Shown: positions 36,001 through 47,600 of the stretch, piece after piece
Layout of the letters: the number at the start of each line of letters is the position of its first letter
Numbering within the stretch: the stretch's first letter is position 1
Assembly (NCBI GenBank): GCA_964035545.1
Contig: CAXIUT010000156.1
Span: 1-60,434 of the forward strand
DNA from: Bugula neritina
Taxonomy: Eukaryota > Bryozoa > Gymnolaemata > Cheilostomatida > Bugulidae
Reading direction: 5' to 3'
DNA: 60,434 nt
Made by a program: the position numbers and the translations under genes
The notes under the pieces: generated by a model
Seen by the model: only the letters and a program-made list of their open reading frames with translations
What the model was told of the DNA's origin: nothing
Databases searched by the model: none

Positions 36001-37684
36001 TCTTAAAGGATTTTGTGGGGCATTATATAAACTATTAAGAGAAAACTACTAACTCAAAATAGACATTGAATAATACAATCTAAAAAATAATAATCTATAA
36101 ACTTAGATATAATAATTAAAATAAAATATTATCAAATTAAATATTTAGCATCAAGAACATATTTCACAACTAAGATAAGAACTAATGTTCAAATTTTACT
36201 AAGAACTTGAAGAAGATAACAATGAATAACAAAATAAATCAGCTCCTCAAAACAATACCGAAACAAAAGTAAATAATAAAGAGAGAAGAGCCTTTTAGAA
36301 GAAAATAGTTTAACTTAATAAAAATAATTCTAAATTAAATGCTGATAATGAAATGTGGAGAAGAAAATGTACTATTATCCAATAAAAATATCAAAGCATG
36401 AAATCTATCTTCAACAAAGATAAATTCATCGGCATCCCGAATCGCTAAGAATAAAATAACATCAATCACCCCAATCACACAGGCAATAGAGACAATAAAA
36501 AATATACCAACTACCAAACACCAAATAACTATAATGCAAAAGTAGGAAATGAAAACTCTAATCTTATGGAATAACTTAACAATATGGCATAACAACTAAA
36601 AAGCGCAAGAGCTAATAAGAAACATGTATCTTTTGCCGATTAGGTCAATCAAGATCAACCAGAAAAGGTATAAGTTCCAGCTTTTCATAATAGATACGAT
36701 TTCAATAAATATAAATGGTAGTGTATAGCAACAATACAAGCTCATAGTAGTCCTATTTTATCAGTCAAAAGTTATAAAGATATGCTGATATCATCAGCTA
36801 ATCGAAATATTCGCATTTGGGATCTCACTGATAATAAATTAATTTCTGATATTGTCAATAATAACCTAAATACTTTTGTTCGAAGTTTAGTAGTTCATAA
36901 AGAAAAACAATTATTAGTTGCAGCTTGTGATAAACTTGTGACTTTATGGGATTTAAGACAAAGTTCCAATGAAGGAGTACTCAGAGGACATAAAGATGAA
37001 GTCAGATGTCTTCCATATTCATAATAACTATCTTTTTACTGCAGGAAAAGGACTACCTAATAGTGGAAGTTTGATGGTCTGGGATTTAAGATATCTTAAC
37101 TTTAACACTCCTATGTAAGAAAAATAAAGAAATCAAGATATCTTCTCTATGGTAAATTTTGATCGATTTAGACTTCTTTAAAAAATACTTATACTATGGT
37201 AGTCGAGACCATCAAGTTAGAAGACTAAATATAGATAATCTTTAAACTTTGACTACTTTCCAACCTCCACATATGGATACAGTTACTGGCTTAGCTACTT
37301 CAAAAGGACACCTTATAAGTGGTTCAAAAGATAAAAAACCTTCGTTTATGGTCATTAGACAACTCTATTTACAACCTAAAATCAACAGTTCATGCATTTA
37401 ATGACTACATTAATACAGTTTAAAGTACTAATGACCAATATGAAGGTGATTTGTACCATCCTTTATTTTATGTTGGAGATCGCACAGGCCAAGTTAAAGT
37501 AGGCTCAGTTATAAAAGAAAAAATCGAATTTATTGGTGGGTTCAATCATAGTCAATCAGTGAACTCTATTTGTTCATTAGAATTAAGCAGATGTGTAGCT
37601 ACTGGATCAACTGATAGGACAATTAAGTTATGGCAACCAAGCAATGAAACATTTAGCCAAATATAAAATAACCTTTGCAATTGA
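33087..37684 (+). CDS. Kinesin with C-terminal WD40 repeats (KIF21-like)
   Basis: About 1524 residues. The N-terminal motor has [10 protein letters not shown], the P-loop AYGQTGSGKTYTMG (its Ser codon split by the 20-nt intron 33379-33398), [27 protein letters not shown] and [15 protein letters not shown]. The Glu of GSER and of K-E-GIN are TAA codons. A very long Lys/Glu coiled coil follows, then seven-bladed WD40 from about 36700 ([25 protein letters not shown]). N-motor plus coiled coil plus WD40 is the layout of kinesin-4 KIF21. Between about 37010 and 37340 the frame shifts three times by +1 and returns to phase, each time at a homopolymer run: probably sequencing insertions rather than biology. 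Confidence 0.88.
33379..33398 (+). other. 20-nt intron inside the kinesin P-loop codon
   Basis: GTATATATTTAACTATTTAG. Removing it joins A|GT to give Ser in GQTGSGKT, so the motif is only complete after splicing. Confidence 0.9.
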
Positions 37685-37723
37685 TTTATTACCTAAATTA
37701 CAAAATAATATCAAATATAATCC

Positions 37724-38595
37724 ATGTTTAGACAGATTTCTCATATATTGAAATCCTCTTCTCTCCTGCATCGTCCTCTCTATCGCTGTTATATTCCTCA
37801 CTTAATGACTAATCACCAAGCATAGATGACTATTCGTGCTACTCGTCGAATGTTTTTAAATAAAGCTGTACTAAACCAAAATAAAAATGTTATCTATGCT
37901 TAAAGAAGAAAACCCTAAGATTTCGTTCTTAAACTTAGAGATCAAGGGAAGTGTCCAGGAGTAATTATTACCCATTCCAAGAAGAAATAAGAGTAAATTG
38001 ATATAGTTCTTTCAGGAAGATAGATGAGAGTTAAACAAAGAGAGATAGAAGTGGACTTCAGAAAGTATTTCTCAGAGTGGAAGGGAAGGAATATATGTGC
38101 TTATTGACTTCTATATAGACCAATTTAAAAAACTTTTATCTAGAAAGTGAATTTTTAATAATATGTGCCTGGAAAACCCAATGTCATCAGTGTTTCCAGT
38201 TCGATTTACACATCTAGAGTAAAACTTACACTATCGCATGAGATACAAATTTGACTGCCCGGTTGAATAAATTTCAGTTATTAGCTATAACTATGAATAT
38301 CCTACAAATTCTACGTAGATGTGAGTTATGTAAATCCTGATAGGCCATATACAATTGGAGACATAGCTAATACTTTTCCTCCAGGTATTCTTTTACATCC
38401 TTCAATGAATCCAACAAAAATATTTTTCAAAATAAAAGATGCACCTCCAATAAGCGTGGATGGTTAGGAAGATATTAAGGAAATCATGACAAATATTAGT
38501 ATGAGTAACTAATCAGATAAGCCAAAGAAGATGCAGCTACATCAACATCAACATCAACGACAACAACTGCTACTCCAGCCAAAAAAGGAAAATGA
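37724..38595 (+). CDS. bL25m-like mitochondrial ribosomal protein, frame broken
   Basis: Starts MFRQISHILKSSSLLHRPLY, rich in Arg/Ser/Leu like a mitochondrial presequence. The body fits the bL25/CTC family in order: RDQGKCPGVIITHSK, EEYVPGKPNVIS, then in a second frame VPVRFTHLEEN and YKFDCPVEEI, then in a third frame KFYVDVSYVNPDRPYTIGDI and FPPGILLHP (the L25 C-terminal beta domain). The end is TPAKKGK then TGA in yet another frame. The breaks are one in-frame TGA at 38105-38107, a +1 near 38193, a -1 near 38290 and a -1 near 38516. All but the TGA sit at short homopolymers. It could be a pseudogene, but the same kind of error clusters in the neighbouring kinesin gene, so low consensus quality is more likely. 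The family call is moderate. Confidence 0.45.
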
Positions 38596-38692
38596 TACTT
38601 TTATTAACCAAATCAATAATTATAACTGAATATTATCTGTTGTAAAAAATAAATGGTGCAATATTCACGTATAAAATGTAAAGAATAAAATC

Positions 38693-39437
38693 ATGGAGGA
38701 ATGTCCTATGAATATCTTTGTCTAAATAGTAATTGTTGCTGATCATGGAAAACAAATATGCTGCCTCTATTGTTGTGATTAATATCATAGTCATCATAAA
38801 GAAGATATTGTAACAGTCAAATAGGTTCTTTATTAAGCTTAAAAAAATAAAAAATAAACTAAGTTTGGAATGGCTTAGATATTTTTAGAAGGAATCAATA
38901 CCTGCTGCAACTATGATTAGTTTAAAACTAACATAGCCTAAATACTAGCTTATAGGAAAAATAATAGCAGATATGAATAGATCTTAGATTAGTAGATGGA
39001 AATCCTTCATAAAAATGTCAAAAAACATTATCATAGAGTTAGAGAAAGAATAACTTAAAAGACATTAAGTTAGAGATCAATCGCCCTTCAAAAGCCATTT
39101 ATCACTCCGATTCTTAACTTCAAAGAAAACCATAGTTATACTCTACATAGCCCTTTTTCAATAAGTAATCAATCAGAAGAACTCATGACTGCTTTTGCCT
39201 ATCCAAATCTAACAAAATTTCATGAGTCAGTCATTATAAATCTTCAAATTGATCGAATCACTCCATCTTGGCTGGGTATTGGTTTGAGTATTGGCCAATC
39301 CAAGTTCGAAGAGAAGTCAAAAAAGCACGTTTTAGCTATTTCTAACGGATGGCTCTCGGATAGAGGAACATTATAAAAATCAAAGGTTTCTTTTAACAAG
39401 GGAGATACTATTTCTTTGAAATGGAACAAAAACATCG
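38693..39437 (+). CDS. B-box-like zinc finger / SPRY-like protein, truncated
   Basis: 248 residues before the frame enters telomere repeat. The N-terminus has MEECPMNIF, DHGKQICCLYCCDEYHSHH, a B-box-like Cys/His pattern, then a coiled-coil middle (EMEILHKNVKKHYHRVRE). The last ~70 residues (WLGIGLSIGQ, SNGWLSDRG, FNKGDTISLKWN) resemble a SPRY/B30.2 core, so this is TRIM-like in order but without a visible RING. The C-terminal part of the SPRY domain is missing at the junction with the CCCCAA array. An upstream ATG at 38653 opens a different frame that stops at once. Confidence 0.6.
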
Positions 39438-39542
39438 CCCAACCCCAACCCCAACCCCAACCCCAACCCCAACCCCAACCCCAACCCCAACCCCAACCCC
39501 AACCCCAACCCCAACCCCAACCCCAACCCCAACCCCAACCCC
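39438..39542. repeat. Left telomere of chromosome 2 (piece 4), now internal
   Basis: About 17 perfect CCCCAA units on the + strand, the orientation of a left end. They are preceded by coding sequence of the B-box gene, which a true end would not have. A Pro-Thr repeat ORF across it is an artefact. Confidence 0.95.
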
Positions 39543-39765
39543 GAATCAGTATTTTATCATGATTTATATATTGATTATTATATTAATTAATATAATAGTC
39601 AACTCGAAGTTCTCACCATAGTTTATCTAGTCTGAGAGCCGCAAGCTGACTAAATATAGAGGTTCCCACCAACAGCTTCTGTAGTTCAATATGCAGTTGC
39701 CAGAAAACAGGACCTAATACTCACCTTTACATCCTAAGTAATTAAAAAAAAACATAAAATATTGA
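39543..39765 (+). CDS. Possible 3' fragment of an unknown gene
   Basis: An open frame leaves the telomere array and runs to TGA at 39763-39765. Its second half encodes a more complex, less AT-rich segment (FIESESRKLTKYRGSHQQ, LLEFNMQLPENRTEYSPLH) that looks like real protein. The first half is low-complexity Ile/Leu. If real, its 5' part is missing at the chromosome end or begins after an unseen intron. I do not recognise it. Confidence 0.3.
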
Positions 39766-39870
39766 AAATATTGCAATTAACTTTAATTTCTTGCTTAACT
39801 ATTTTAAATATCATTTTTATGGCAATTAAAATAATCATTTATTTTTAGATTTAATAATAATTAAATATAA

Positions 39871-40144
39871 ATGAATGGTAAGTCAACACCAATTCCTCCT
39901 TAAGGTAAATCCTTATTGAGATAGTCAGTTGACGATACTAAATTACCTCTTTAACATGTTTGTCTTTAATAGCAAACATCAAAAGAAGTCAAACATCTTT
40001 GAACAAATCATAATCAACTCTTAAAATATTACTCAACAAAGGGTCGTAAATAATTAAACTTTCACAATCATCTAATTTTAAAATATAGAATAATTAATAT
40101 AGAGATATAGAATATTCTTTTCGATATTGATATTTTTCTGAATA
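39871..40144 (+). CDS. Possible small gene with one frame break
   Basis: ATG at 39871 opens 42 codons (MNGKSTPIPPEGKSLLRESV ...) to a TGA near 39998. A +1 shift at the TTT there gives a further acidic stretch (EQIIINSENITQQRVVNNE). It may be a small gene with an insertion error or just chance open frame in AT-rich DNA. No family is recognised. Further reading frames to 40360 are not convincing. Confidence 0.25.
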
Positions 40145-40368
40145 ATTTTTTGATTTAAATCTTTCAAAAAATGGTCTAGAAAAGAGTTAAATATTCTACA
40201 TATTTATTTAAATCAATAAAATATATCTTTTTCATATATTTTCTTTTATTTTATTTTAAATAAGTTATTTTTCATTCAATTCATCAAAGGATTGTTTAAT
40301 AAATATTTTGAACTTATTTTAACAAAAAAACTATTTATATTTACAAATCACAATGACATCTGATCTCA

Positions 40369-40851
40369 TCAAATATGATCAAACTTCATTTTATTGTCTT
40401 AGCAAGTAGATTAATTTACTTTTGAATCTCTATTCATTGCTTTATATCTGGATCCAAATATTTTTAACTCAGGATTAACAAATTCATCTATTCTAGCAGA
40501 ATCATCAAGAATATTGATCATTCTTGAATCTTCTATTAATGATGGTGAAACAACATTGTTTCTATGTTTATAATCATTCAAAAATCTTACACTATCTGTC
40601 CTAAAAGTTGCATTAGATTCTCTATTTAGTATATCAACATGATGGTTCTGTTTGATACCACCTTCGTTTTAGTTTACTAGATTTATTTAATTATGTGGGA
40701 CATTTAATCTGTTAGCTGATTTGTTAATAGCTGGCTATCTAGCTTAAAATGGTTCTTGAATATGAGTTTTATTTGGAAATAAGACAATCTCGAAAAGTTC
40801 TGGATTTCGATATTTTAAAGCTGGTTGTTATTTGTCAAAACAAGTACCCAT
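40369..40851 (-). CDS. Unknown small protein, MGTC family copy 1
   Basis: 160 residues starting MGTCFDKE; Gly2 and Cys4 suggest lipidation (myristoyl/palmitoyl), though the strict myristoylation pattern is not met here. The second half holds YKHRNNVVSPSLIEDS then INILDD, shared with the next gene upstream (YKHVHNVKSPSLLEKS) and partly with the gene at 41951. The protein is hydrophilic, with no membrane helix. Function unknown. Single exon, TGA at 40369-40371. Confidence 0.7.
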
Positions 40852-40896
40852 ATTTAATATTAATAAAAAAAAATTAAGTTTAGCATCTTAAGAAGA

Positions 40897-41409
40897 TCAT
40901 TTCTAAATTAATTTAGACTTTGATTTGTTCGATAAATTAACACTCTTGAGATTCAAGTTTGAATTCATGACATTACCAACATAGTGTGTGTCCTCTAGCT
41001 TATCAATCAGATTCGATTTTTAAAGCAAAGAAGGACTCTTCACGTTATGCACATGTTTATAGTTCTAGAGATGAGAAGCATCACTTCGAGTACTACTTTC
41101 AATAGTTTAGTTGCTTAGTTCCAAAACAGACTGCATCTTACTATCTAATTATGGAAATCTCTAGTATTGCAACGTAGGAGGAATTGGAAGTAAAGAGTTT
41201 CCCATTCTAACAGACATTGAGGGCATACTTGTTCTGAACTAGTCAAGATCTCCAGAAGAAGAATTTAACGAAATTACCGTTTCTGTTGATTGTGTCAATT
41301 CTTTTGAGGATAATAGTTCTTTTTCCAAGTTGATTTTTCCTTTACAGGGAGAAAGATCCTTCATTATAGGCTCATTTTTTGTTAGTTTTGATGTATTTTT
41401 ACTTGTCAT
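40897..41409 (-). CDS. Unknown small protein, MGTC family copy 2
   Basis: 170 residues, single exon, starting MTSKNTSKLTKNEPIMKDLS; unlike its two neighbours I find no MGTC start, so the true 5' end may lie upstream. It carries the shared motif YKHVHNVKSPSLLEKSNLID followed by LED. Ser/Lys/Asn-rich and hydrophilic. It is 45 bp upstream of copy 1 on the same strand. Function unknown. Confidence 0.65.
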
Positions 41410-41950
41410 TGAACTTTGAATTCCTTTCTTCAATTTAAAGATTATAAACTCTCAACACTAAAACAATCTAAAAAGCAGTATTTTCAAATTATACAGTGGA
41501 AACTTTATATCTCAGCTCAAATACATCTTTAAGAAAGAAATAGATCATTTGCTATCTCATTAAAAGCTTATTTTTTAAATATTTTCAAATGATCATAGAA
41601 GCTGCCTTTAATAAAATCACATTATTTATCTGTTTTCTGTATAAGAAAGTTTTGAACAAGAAATAACCTTGATCTAAATCAACTTTCATTTCAATAAATC
41701 TTCTCTTTTAAGAATAGAGAAAATGAGCTGCTTTAAATTTATTTTTAAACTGAATTGAGTAAAACAATCCGTTTTTGATATAATATCAAATATTTTATAA
41801 TGATAACAATTACTAAGGATAGTTCAGAAACTTACAGACACAGAGTAAGATTTTTTTGTTATTGAATCATCAACATTAATAATAATTCATAGAAATAAGT
41901 AGTTAGCTTTCGATAACATGAAATTTAAAAATAAATATCACAAAAAGGAA
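41410..41950. other. 540 bp without a convincing gene
   Basis: Both strands have open stretches of 40-60 codons, expected by chance when TGA is the only stop in AT-rich DNA. The best is on the minus strand around 41600-41700 (MKVDLDQGYFLFKTFLYRKQ), but it is closed by TGA on both sides and no 20-nt intron repairs it. Confidence 0.4.
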
Positions 41951-42601
41951 TCAATGATGTTTATCTTTTTCTTCAGTTATTTTTTGAAGTGAATTTTTCA
42001 ATCTACAGTTGCTTTAGAGCATTTCTAAAACTCTTTGAGAATCCTTAAGATTTGAAGCTTGACTTGTACACTAAATCTAAGACGGAGGTCTCACATTATT
42101 TATATGTCTGTATTTAGAAAGATAAGCAGTGCTTTCTCTTCTGCTACTTAAATTAGATTTATTACTCTATCTATATTTACTACTTGATTTCCTTTCTCGC
42201 GAATCTTGATTCTAATTAAAATCAATAGAAGTCGCATCAGTTCTTTTCATCTTTAAATCTTGTTATTTATAATTTACTGATAGTAAATTGTTTTAAATTT
42301 CCTTGAAATTATCTTATTGACTTATGACAGGTGGTTTCACTAAACTTTCTGATTTATTTTTTGATAAAGAGTTTTATATGTCTTATTGTATTTCTTTAAA
42401 TCTTGAAGTTTTCTGCATTGCAGGAATTTGTGGTGATGATTAAATCGGTTGAGTAGATATAGTCTTTCCTAAATTATCACCTTTCAATTATTCTGATCGA
42501 TCTTTATCATTTGTAATAAATAATTCCTTAGAAGTTACTTTGTTTTTAGTTTCTTCAAAAGACTTTCTTTGTTCAGGGTCTTTGCTCCAACATGTCCCCA
42601 T
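41951..42601 (-). CDS. Unknown protein, MGTC family copy 3
   Basis: 216 residues, single exon, starting MGTCWSKDPEQRKSFEE, a good N-terminal myristoylation site with an adjacent Cys. Hydrophilic, Ser/Lys/Asn/Glu-rich. Near residue 165 it has LSKYRHINNVRPPS, related to the YKHxxNVxSPS motif of the two smaller genes at 40369 and 40897. The C-terminus is a short predicted helix (SQRVLEMLESNCRLKN). Likely a membrane-attached cytoplasmic protein by lipidation; function unknown. Confidence 0.7.
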
Positions 42602-42790
42602 TTTCGAATCGATACTTATCTATTATTATAACTTAATTTTCTCTTATGAATAAAAGTTCATTCCATTAATAGGCTATCTTATATTATTACTTCAAAAATT
42701 ATCTATCTTTTGTTCTTTTTATCATAATATTTAAGAAATATTTAATTATTTTACAATAAATAAATCATAGGATCTTACTTGTAAATAATT

Positions 42791-43800
42791 TCAGCTTTAT
42801 AAGGAATAACCTTGTCCTAAAAACCATTTATCCTTCTCAATTGGTTCCTTGATTTAATCTTTAGTATTTTAACTGTACTATTCACTCAAATATCCAGATA
42901 TATTCATGATAACTCCATCTGGATATTTTATCTTTAAAACATGAGGATAATACCCATCTGTAAGATCACCTAGAATTTTAATTCCATCTTTACTAGAATA
43001 TTGAAAAAAACCTATTTCTTAAAACAATACCCCATTTCTATAAAAAGAAACAGATATCTTTTACAATTAACATAATCTATGAACTCCAGAAACCATCGTA
43101 AACTTTTTACTACCAAATTAAGTCATCAAAGATTCATTTAGCTATGATATTCTTTTTATTAAGGATTCAAACTAAAATGTATTTGGTGTTCTATAATTAG
43201 TTTTTGATTATTTTATTTGCTTTTTGATATTAGAAACATTGATTTATCCGACTATACGATCGCCTTACCAAAAAGCTCCATTGCTATTGAGATATGCTTA
43301 CATTTACTAATATATTTTAGTCAATTTTTGATTTTATTTTTCAGCTTTTTGCTTTTTTATCAATAATTCTGATGCATTTTATAATGTTCCTTTAATTATT
43401 GCATTTTATGACTTTATTTCTTGCATTTCCTTATTCAATTTCTAAATAAGTATAAAAGTACATAAATTTATTCCCTTTGTTTCGTCATAACTATTTATTG
43501 GGTAAGCACTCTTTCTTTCATAGAATGATAAAGTTCATGATCTTTATTATTTTTGAGTTATTTAATGTTTCTGTCAAAAGATTGTGTTTGAGAGGCTTCA
43601 GTTTCTGTTGTTTGAAAAATATCTGAGAGAGTACACTTTCCATTGGGAATTAATTATTTTTTTATTCTAGCTGGTTGACTAGGCTGACGAGGTTTGTTGA
43701 ACTAATGATATTTTTATGACTATTTTTTCATGATATCTTTTTTTTGTTTTTTAAGCCATTCTTCTCTTGTCTTGAAATCTCCTTTACTAAAAAAACTCAT
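42791..43800 (-). CDS. SEP-domain protein, UBXN11-like
   Basis: 329 residues after one 20-nt intron (43442-43461). The N-terminus is basic and coiled-coil (TREEWLKKQKKDIMKK; EIYKLNKEMQEIKS across the splice). The C-terminal ~110 residues form a SEP-like domain: ISVSFYRNGVLFEE, GDLTDGYYPHVLKIKYPDG and VIMNISGYLSEEY. The order coiled coil then SEP resembles UBXN11/socius or p47-family cofactors of the AAA ATPase p97; I see no UBX domain after SEP. The stop (TGA 42791-42793) was chosen because no splice site extends the frame. Confidence 0.7.
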
Positions 43801-43848
43801 TTTATTTATAAAGAACTATTATAACTTATCTATAGAAAATCTAAATAA

Positions 43849-44559
43849 TCAAATTTCTTAATTCTGATTTTCTTAGTTAAAAGAATTCCAATTCCATCCG
43901 CAAATATTCTCTTAATATTGTATCTATCTTCTAACTTCTTGTTTATTTTTGATCTATTGAACTTTCTTTCTAAAAAAAAATCTTGCAGTTTTTTATTCAG
44001 GTTTACTTATTTTCTTACATGTCTATCTCATTGACCTTATCAATTATCCATTATTTTCTTGGAAAGTTTGCCTTCTTGCCTTTTCAGCTTACATTGAAAG
44101 CTATTTCTTTGGTGATCTTCGAGCTGAAGGTTTCACTGAGTTCACCTTCAAGACACTTGAATCATTATCTTTCCTAAAAAGCTTCAAAGTTTATCTCATT
44201 GTTTTTTTGCCTATTTTTTCTTTTAGTTTGTTATTTATTTATTTTTCGTAATCAGAATGTACTTTATGTACTCTAAATTTTTGCTTTTTTTAGGTAAAGA
44301 AAGGTTCTGTTTCAGGATTAACAAGAGTATTCATAGGCATGAAGCTATTATTGTAATTTTAAAAAAACTACTAAGCTGTTTTAAAATTGCTTATCTTCCT
44401 GGTGGAAAAAAATTCTTGAAGTCTAAGCTTCGCTAAATTTCCTGGTTTTTTATTATTCCTTTTCTACGTAGGTGAGTGCTATATTCTTATCAGTTTGTTG
44501 CGTGTTTAAAAACTCATAAGCTCGATTAAAAATTATTATTTAATTGTAATGTATTTCAT
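43849..44559 (-). CDS. Unknown basic protein
   Basis: 236 residues in one open frame from ATG 44557-44559 to TGA 43849-43851. Rich in Lys, Arg and Glu (KLRLQEFFSTRKI; ETEPFFTEKKQKFRVHKVHS; EKARRQTFQENNG), with predicted helices and no membrane segment. It lies between the stop of the large cysteine-rich gene (44606) and the start of the UBXN11-like gene, on the same strand. Length and composition argue for a real gene; I recognise no family. Confidence 0.6.
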
Positions 44560-44605
44560 CAGGAAAAATTAATTAAAGAAACATATAATATAACAGCATA
44601 AACAA

Positions 44606-47600
44606 TCATCTGAGTTCTTTTACGCAACGGATAAGGTATTATGGAGCTACTTTTTGTTTAACAGCTGTTTAATCTGACTAATTTTCATTATATTGTCTGA
44701 ATTAATCTGAATTTTTTTACAAAGAACGAATTCCCCACTCCTATTATCTCTGAATATTGTTCTAGGAATTATCACTATCTCCATCTTAATATCTATAGCT
44801 TTATTCATCAGAATCTTAACCAAATCCTAATTCTTTTCTAATCCTTGGAAAGACAAAATCAAAAAATTATCCTGCTTTCTTTCTTAATTAATTTTAAGAT
44901 AACTATTATTTTTATTTTTCTTGACGAATCTATTCCTCACTTTTAAGTTTAAACAAAGATCGAACAAAAACTTCAAATACCAACATTAACAAGATAAATA
45001 TAAGTAATCCTGTACAAATATAACTAAGAACAATATTAAAACTGATAAAATTTTGTTGATTATTAAATTGAATTAAAGCAAGGCCCAAAAATAAGAAAGC
45101 TATACAACTTTCATTGATCATTTCAACTATATTTGTTAATCTTTTCTTAAAAGGTAAATTAAGTAATATAAACAAAGCCATAAGAACTGAAGTAAACATA
45201 AGAATCGGAAGTGCATACATAGGTCTAGATGAAAAAATACCAATTACTAATGCGTAGACTATTTTTCTGAAATAACGAATCATAATAAGAAAAACACCAA
45301 ATTGACTTGTTTTATCAATACCTCGATAGAAACATCTAAGATTTTAAGAATGTTTTCCTTTTTTTATATTAGGAAAATGACGATGTAACTTAATTCCAGC
45401 AAATATAGGAAAAATTAAATAGATTATTAGACAAAGTACACAAAATGTATTAGAAAGAGGTCTTCCAGGATTTTATGCCAAATGATAGATTTAAGCAGCA
45501 GCAAAAAGAAAAACACTTAGATATGTCAAAAAGAATACATCACTTACATAATGCCATCTAAATCTAAGTAAAGTATCATATATGAATCTCTTGATTTTAG
45601 GATAATTTTTCATACATTCTTTAACTTTTTCAACTCTAGCATTCAATTCAGCAAGAAGTTTAAAGCATAGATATATAATGATAACAATGATGCCAATAGT
45701 TAAGGCAGGACCAGCATTTCTTAAGAAGTTGTTATCATATGTATAGGCATAGAAAGGCTTAGATGAAGAAGTTCGCTCCTCGCCTTGACTAAACATGTTA
45801 GGAAAAGAGATGAATAGAGTTGATTAAAGACCTCTTAGGAATTAATCCAAAGCTGGAGGATACTGAATTTATAACAGAATCACAACATATAGAAGTTGAA
45901 CTGTGTCCCATAGTGTGTAAAGGTGTGAAATTCGATTTTTGAATAAGAATATCAAAGTTAGCAGCAATATGAACCATCCTAGTCCAAAACCAAATTGGCT
46001 AGCCATTTTTCCTTGATAAATAGTATCGTATTAATAAGTAACATAGGTTGGTAGTTCAAGACTAATATTAGGAGTCTGTAGAGGATAATTAGTTTCGGCT
46101 GAGACAAGGTTATGCGCTGGAAGCATGAAGTTTATTTTGTTAGGCATACTATTGACTTTCAAGATAAGATGTTTCAAGTTGTTGCTATCCATATTATATT
46201 GAAGACCAGTAGTTGTCAGAAGTCGACTGGTTGCTGTTGTTAGAGTGTACATATTTGTTCCTCCATTGACCCACGTTTAACTCTAATTGAAACTAACGAC
46301 TATATTCATTATATTCGACTGAATGAAACTAATAGCATTCATTCCCATGAGAGATTTGGGAGGATTAGTAGAAAAGTTTTGACAAATCATGCTTTAGCCA
46401 ACATATTGATTACTTTCACAACTATAGAGGCAAGATCTATTTTCTGTGAATAGATATTTTTCAGAAGAACAAGTACTTGAACAAGTTTTCAAGTCACTAT
46501 CAGTATTATAAGTTGTGGGACATGATAACTGTGGTATGCAAAATTTACCATCCTTTTTATAGAGATCATTAGGACAATATTGGGTGTCGTTAATGCAGGT
46601 AAGACTATTGTACATCAAATAACCTCCCAAACACTCACTGCAACTTGATGAACTAGCACAGTCAATGCATGGAAAAGAACAAGATAGACACGATCCATCA
46701 GATAGATAAGTTCCTGTCGGACAACTTGATGAGCAACTACCTTGATACTGCACTAGTCCTCCAGTACATCGAGTGCAATATGAAGTTGAAAGAGTGCATT
46801 CAAGGCATGGTGAGACACATGCTTAGCAAGAAGTAGTATTTAAGTTGGCAAATGTTCCTGCTGGACAACTGCTATAGCAATATCCATTACTCATATAACC
46901 TGTTATACAGGAAAGACAGTAATATTGAGAGGTACAAGTTTTACAGAGGCCAGAACATCGTGTGCATATTTCAGTAGTATCAGAATAGTATTATGAAGGG
47001 CAAGAAGATACACAAGATCCACTATTGAGGAACAAATTACTTGTACATGAGAGGCAGTAAGTTGAGTTCCGACATGATGCACAAGGAGAAGTGCATAGGG
47101 TGCATGATTGTGCTGTTATATTGAGGAATGTATTAGAAGGACAGGATAATAGACAGGATGAGGTGTTAGTATAAAAATAGGTACCTGTGACGCAAGTTAC
47201 ACATGAACTAGCTGTTGTACAAGTTTAACAAGGGAATATACAGGCTTCACAGTTTTGAGATACTTGGTAATATCCAGCTGGACAAGATGTAATACAGTCA
47301 TAAGTATTGACTGTTAACCTCACCAGATAATAGTTTGTTGCACAAGACTGGCAGTTAGAAGCTGAAGAGGTACAGGTGAGGCATTTACTATCACAACCAT
47401 CACAAGCTGTTGTGGTTGTATTGGCAAAATAACCAAGAGGGCAATCAGATATACAAATGTTAGTCACTGTATAGAGATAGGTTCTGTTTGCGATACAAGA
47501 AAGACAAAATGTTGAATTAGTACATGTAGCGCAAGTAGATGAACACTGAAGACACTGTTGGGTCACATTTTCTGAATATGTTCCATCAGGACAAACTGAC

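Noticed and set aside
39421-39621. Pro-Thr repeat protein
   Set aside because: Frame through the CCCCAA array; only the tail after 39543 might belong to a gene fragment.
39885-39930. A 20-nt GT...AG candidate intron in the small ORF at 39871
   Set aside because: Removing it brings a TGA into frame at once, while leaving it in keeps the frame open.
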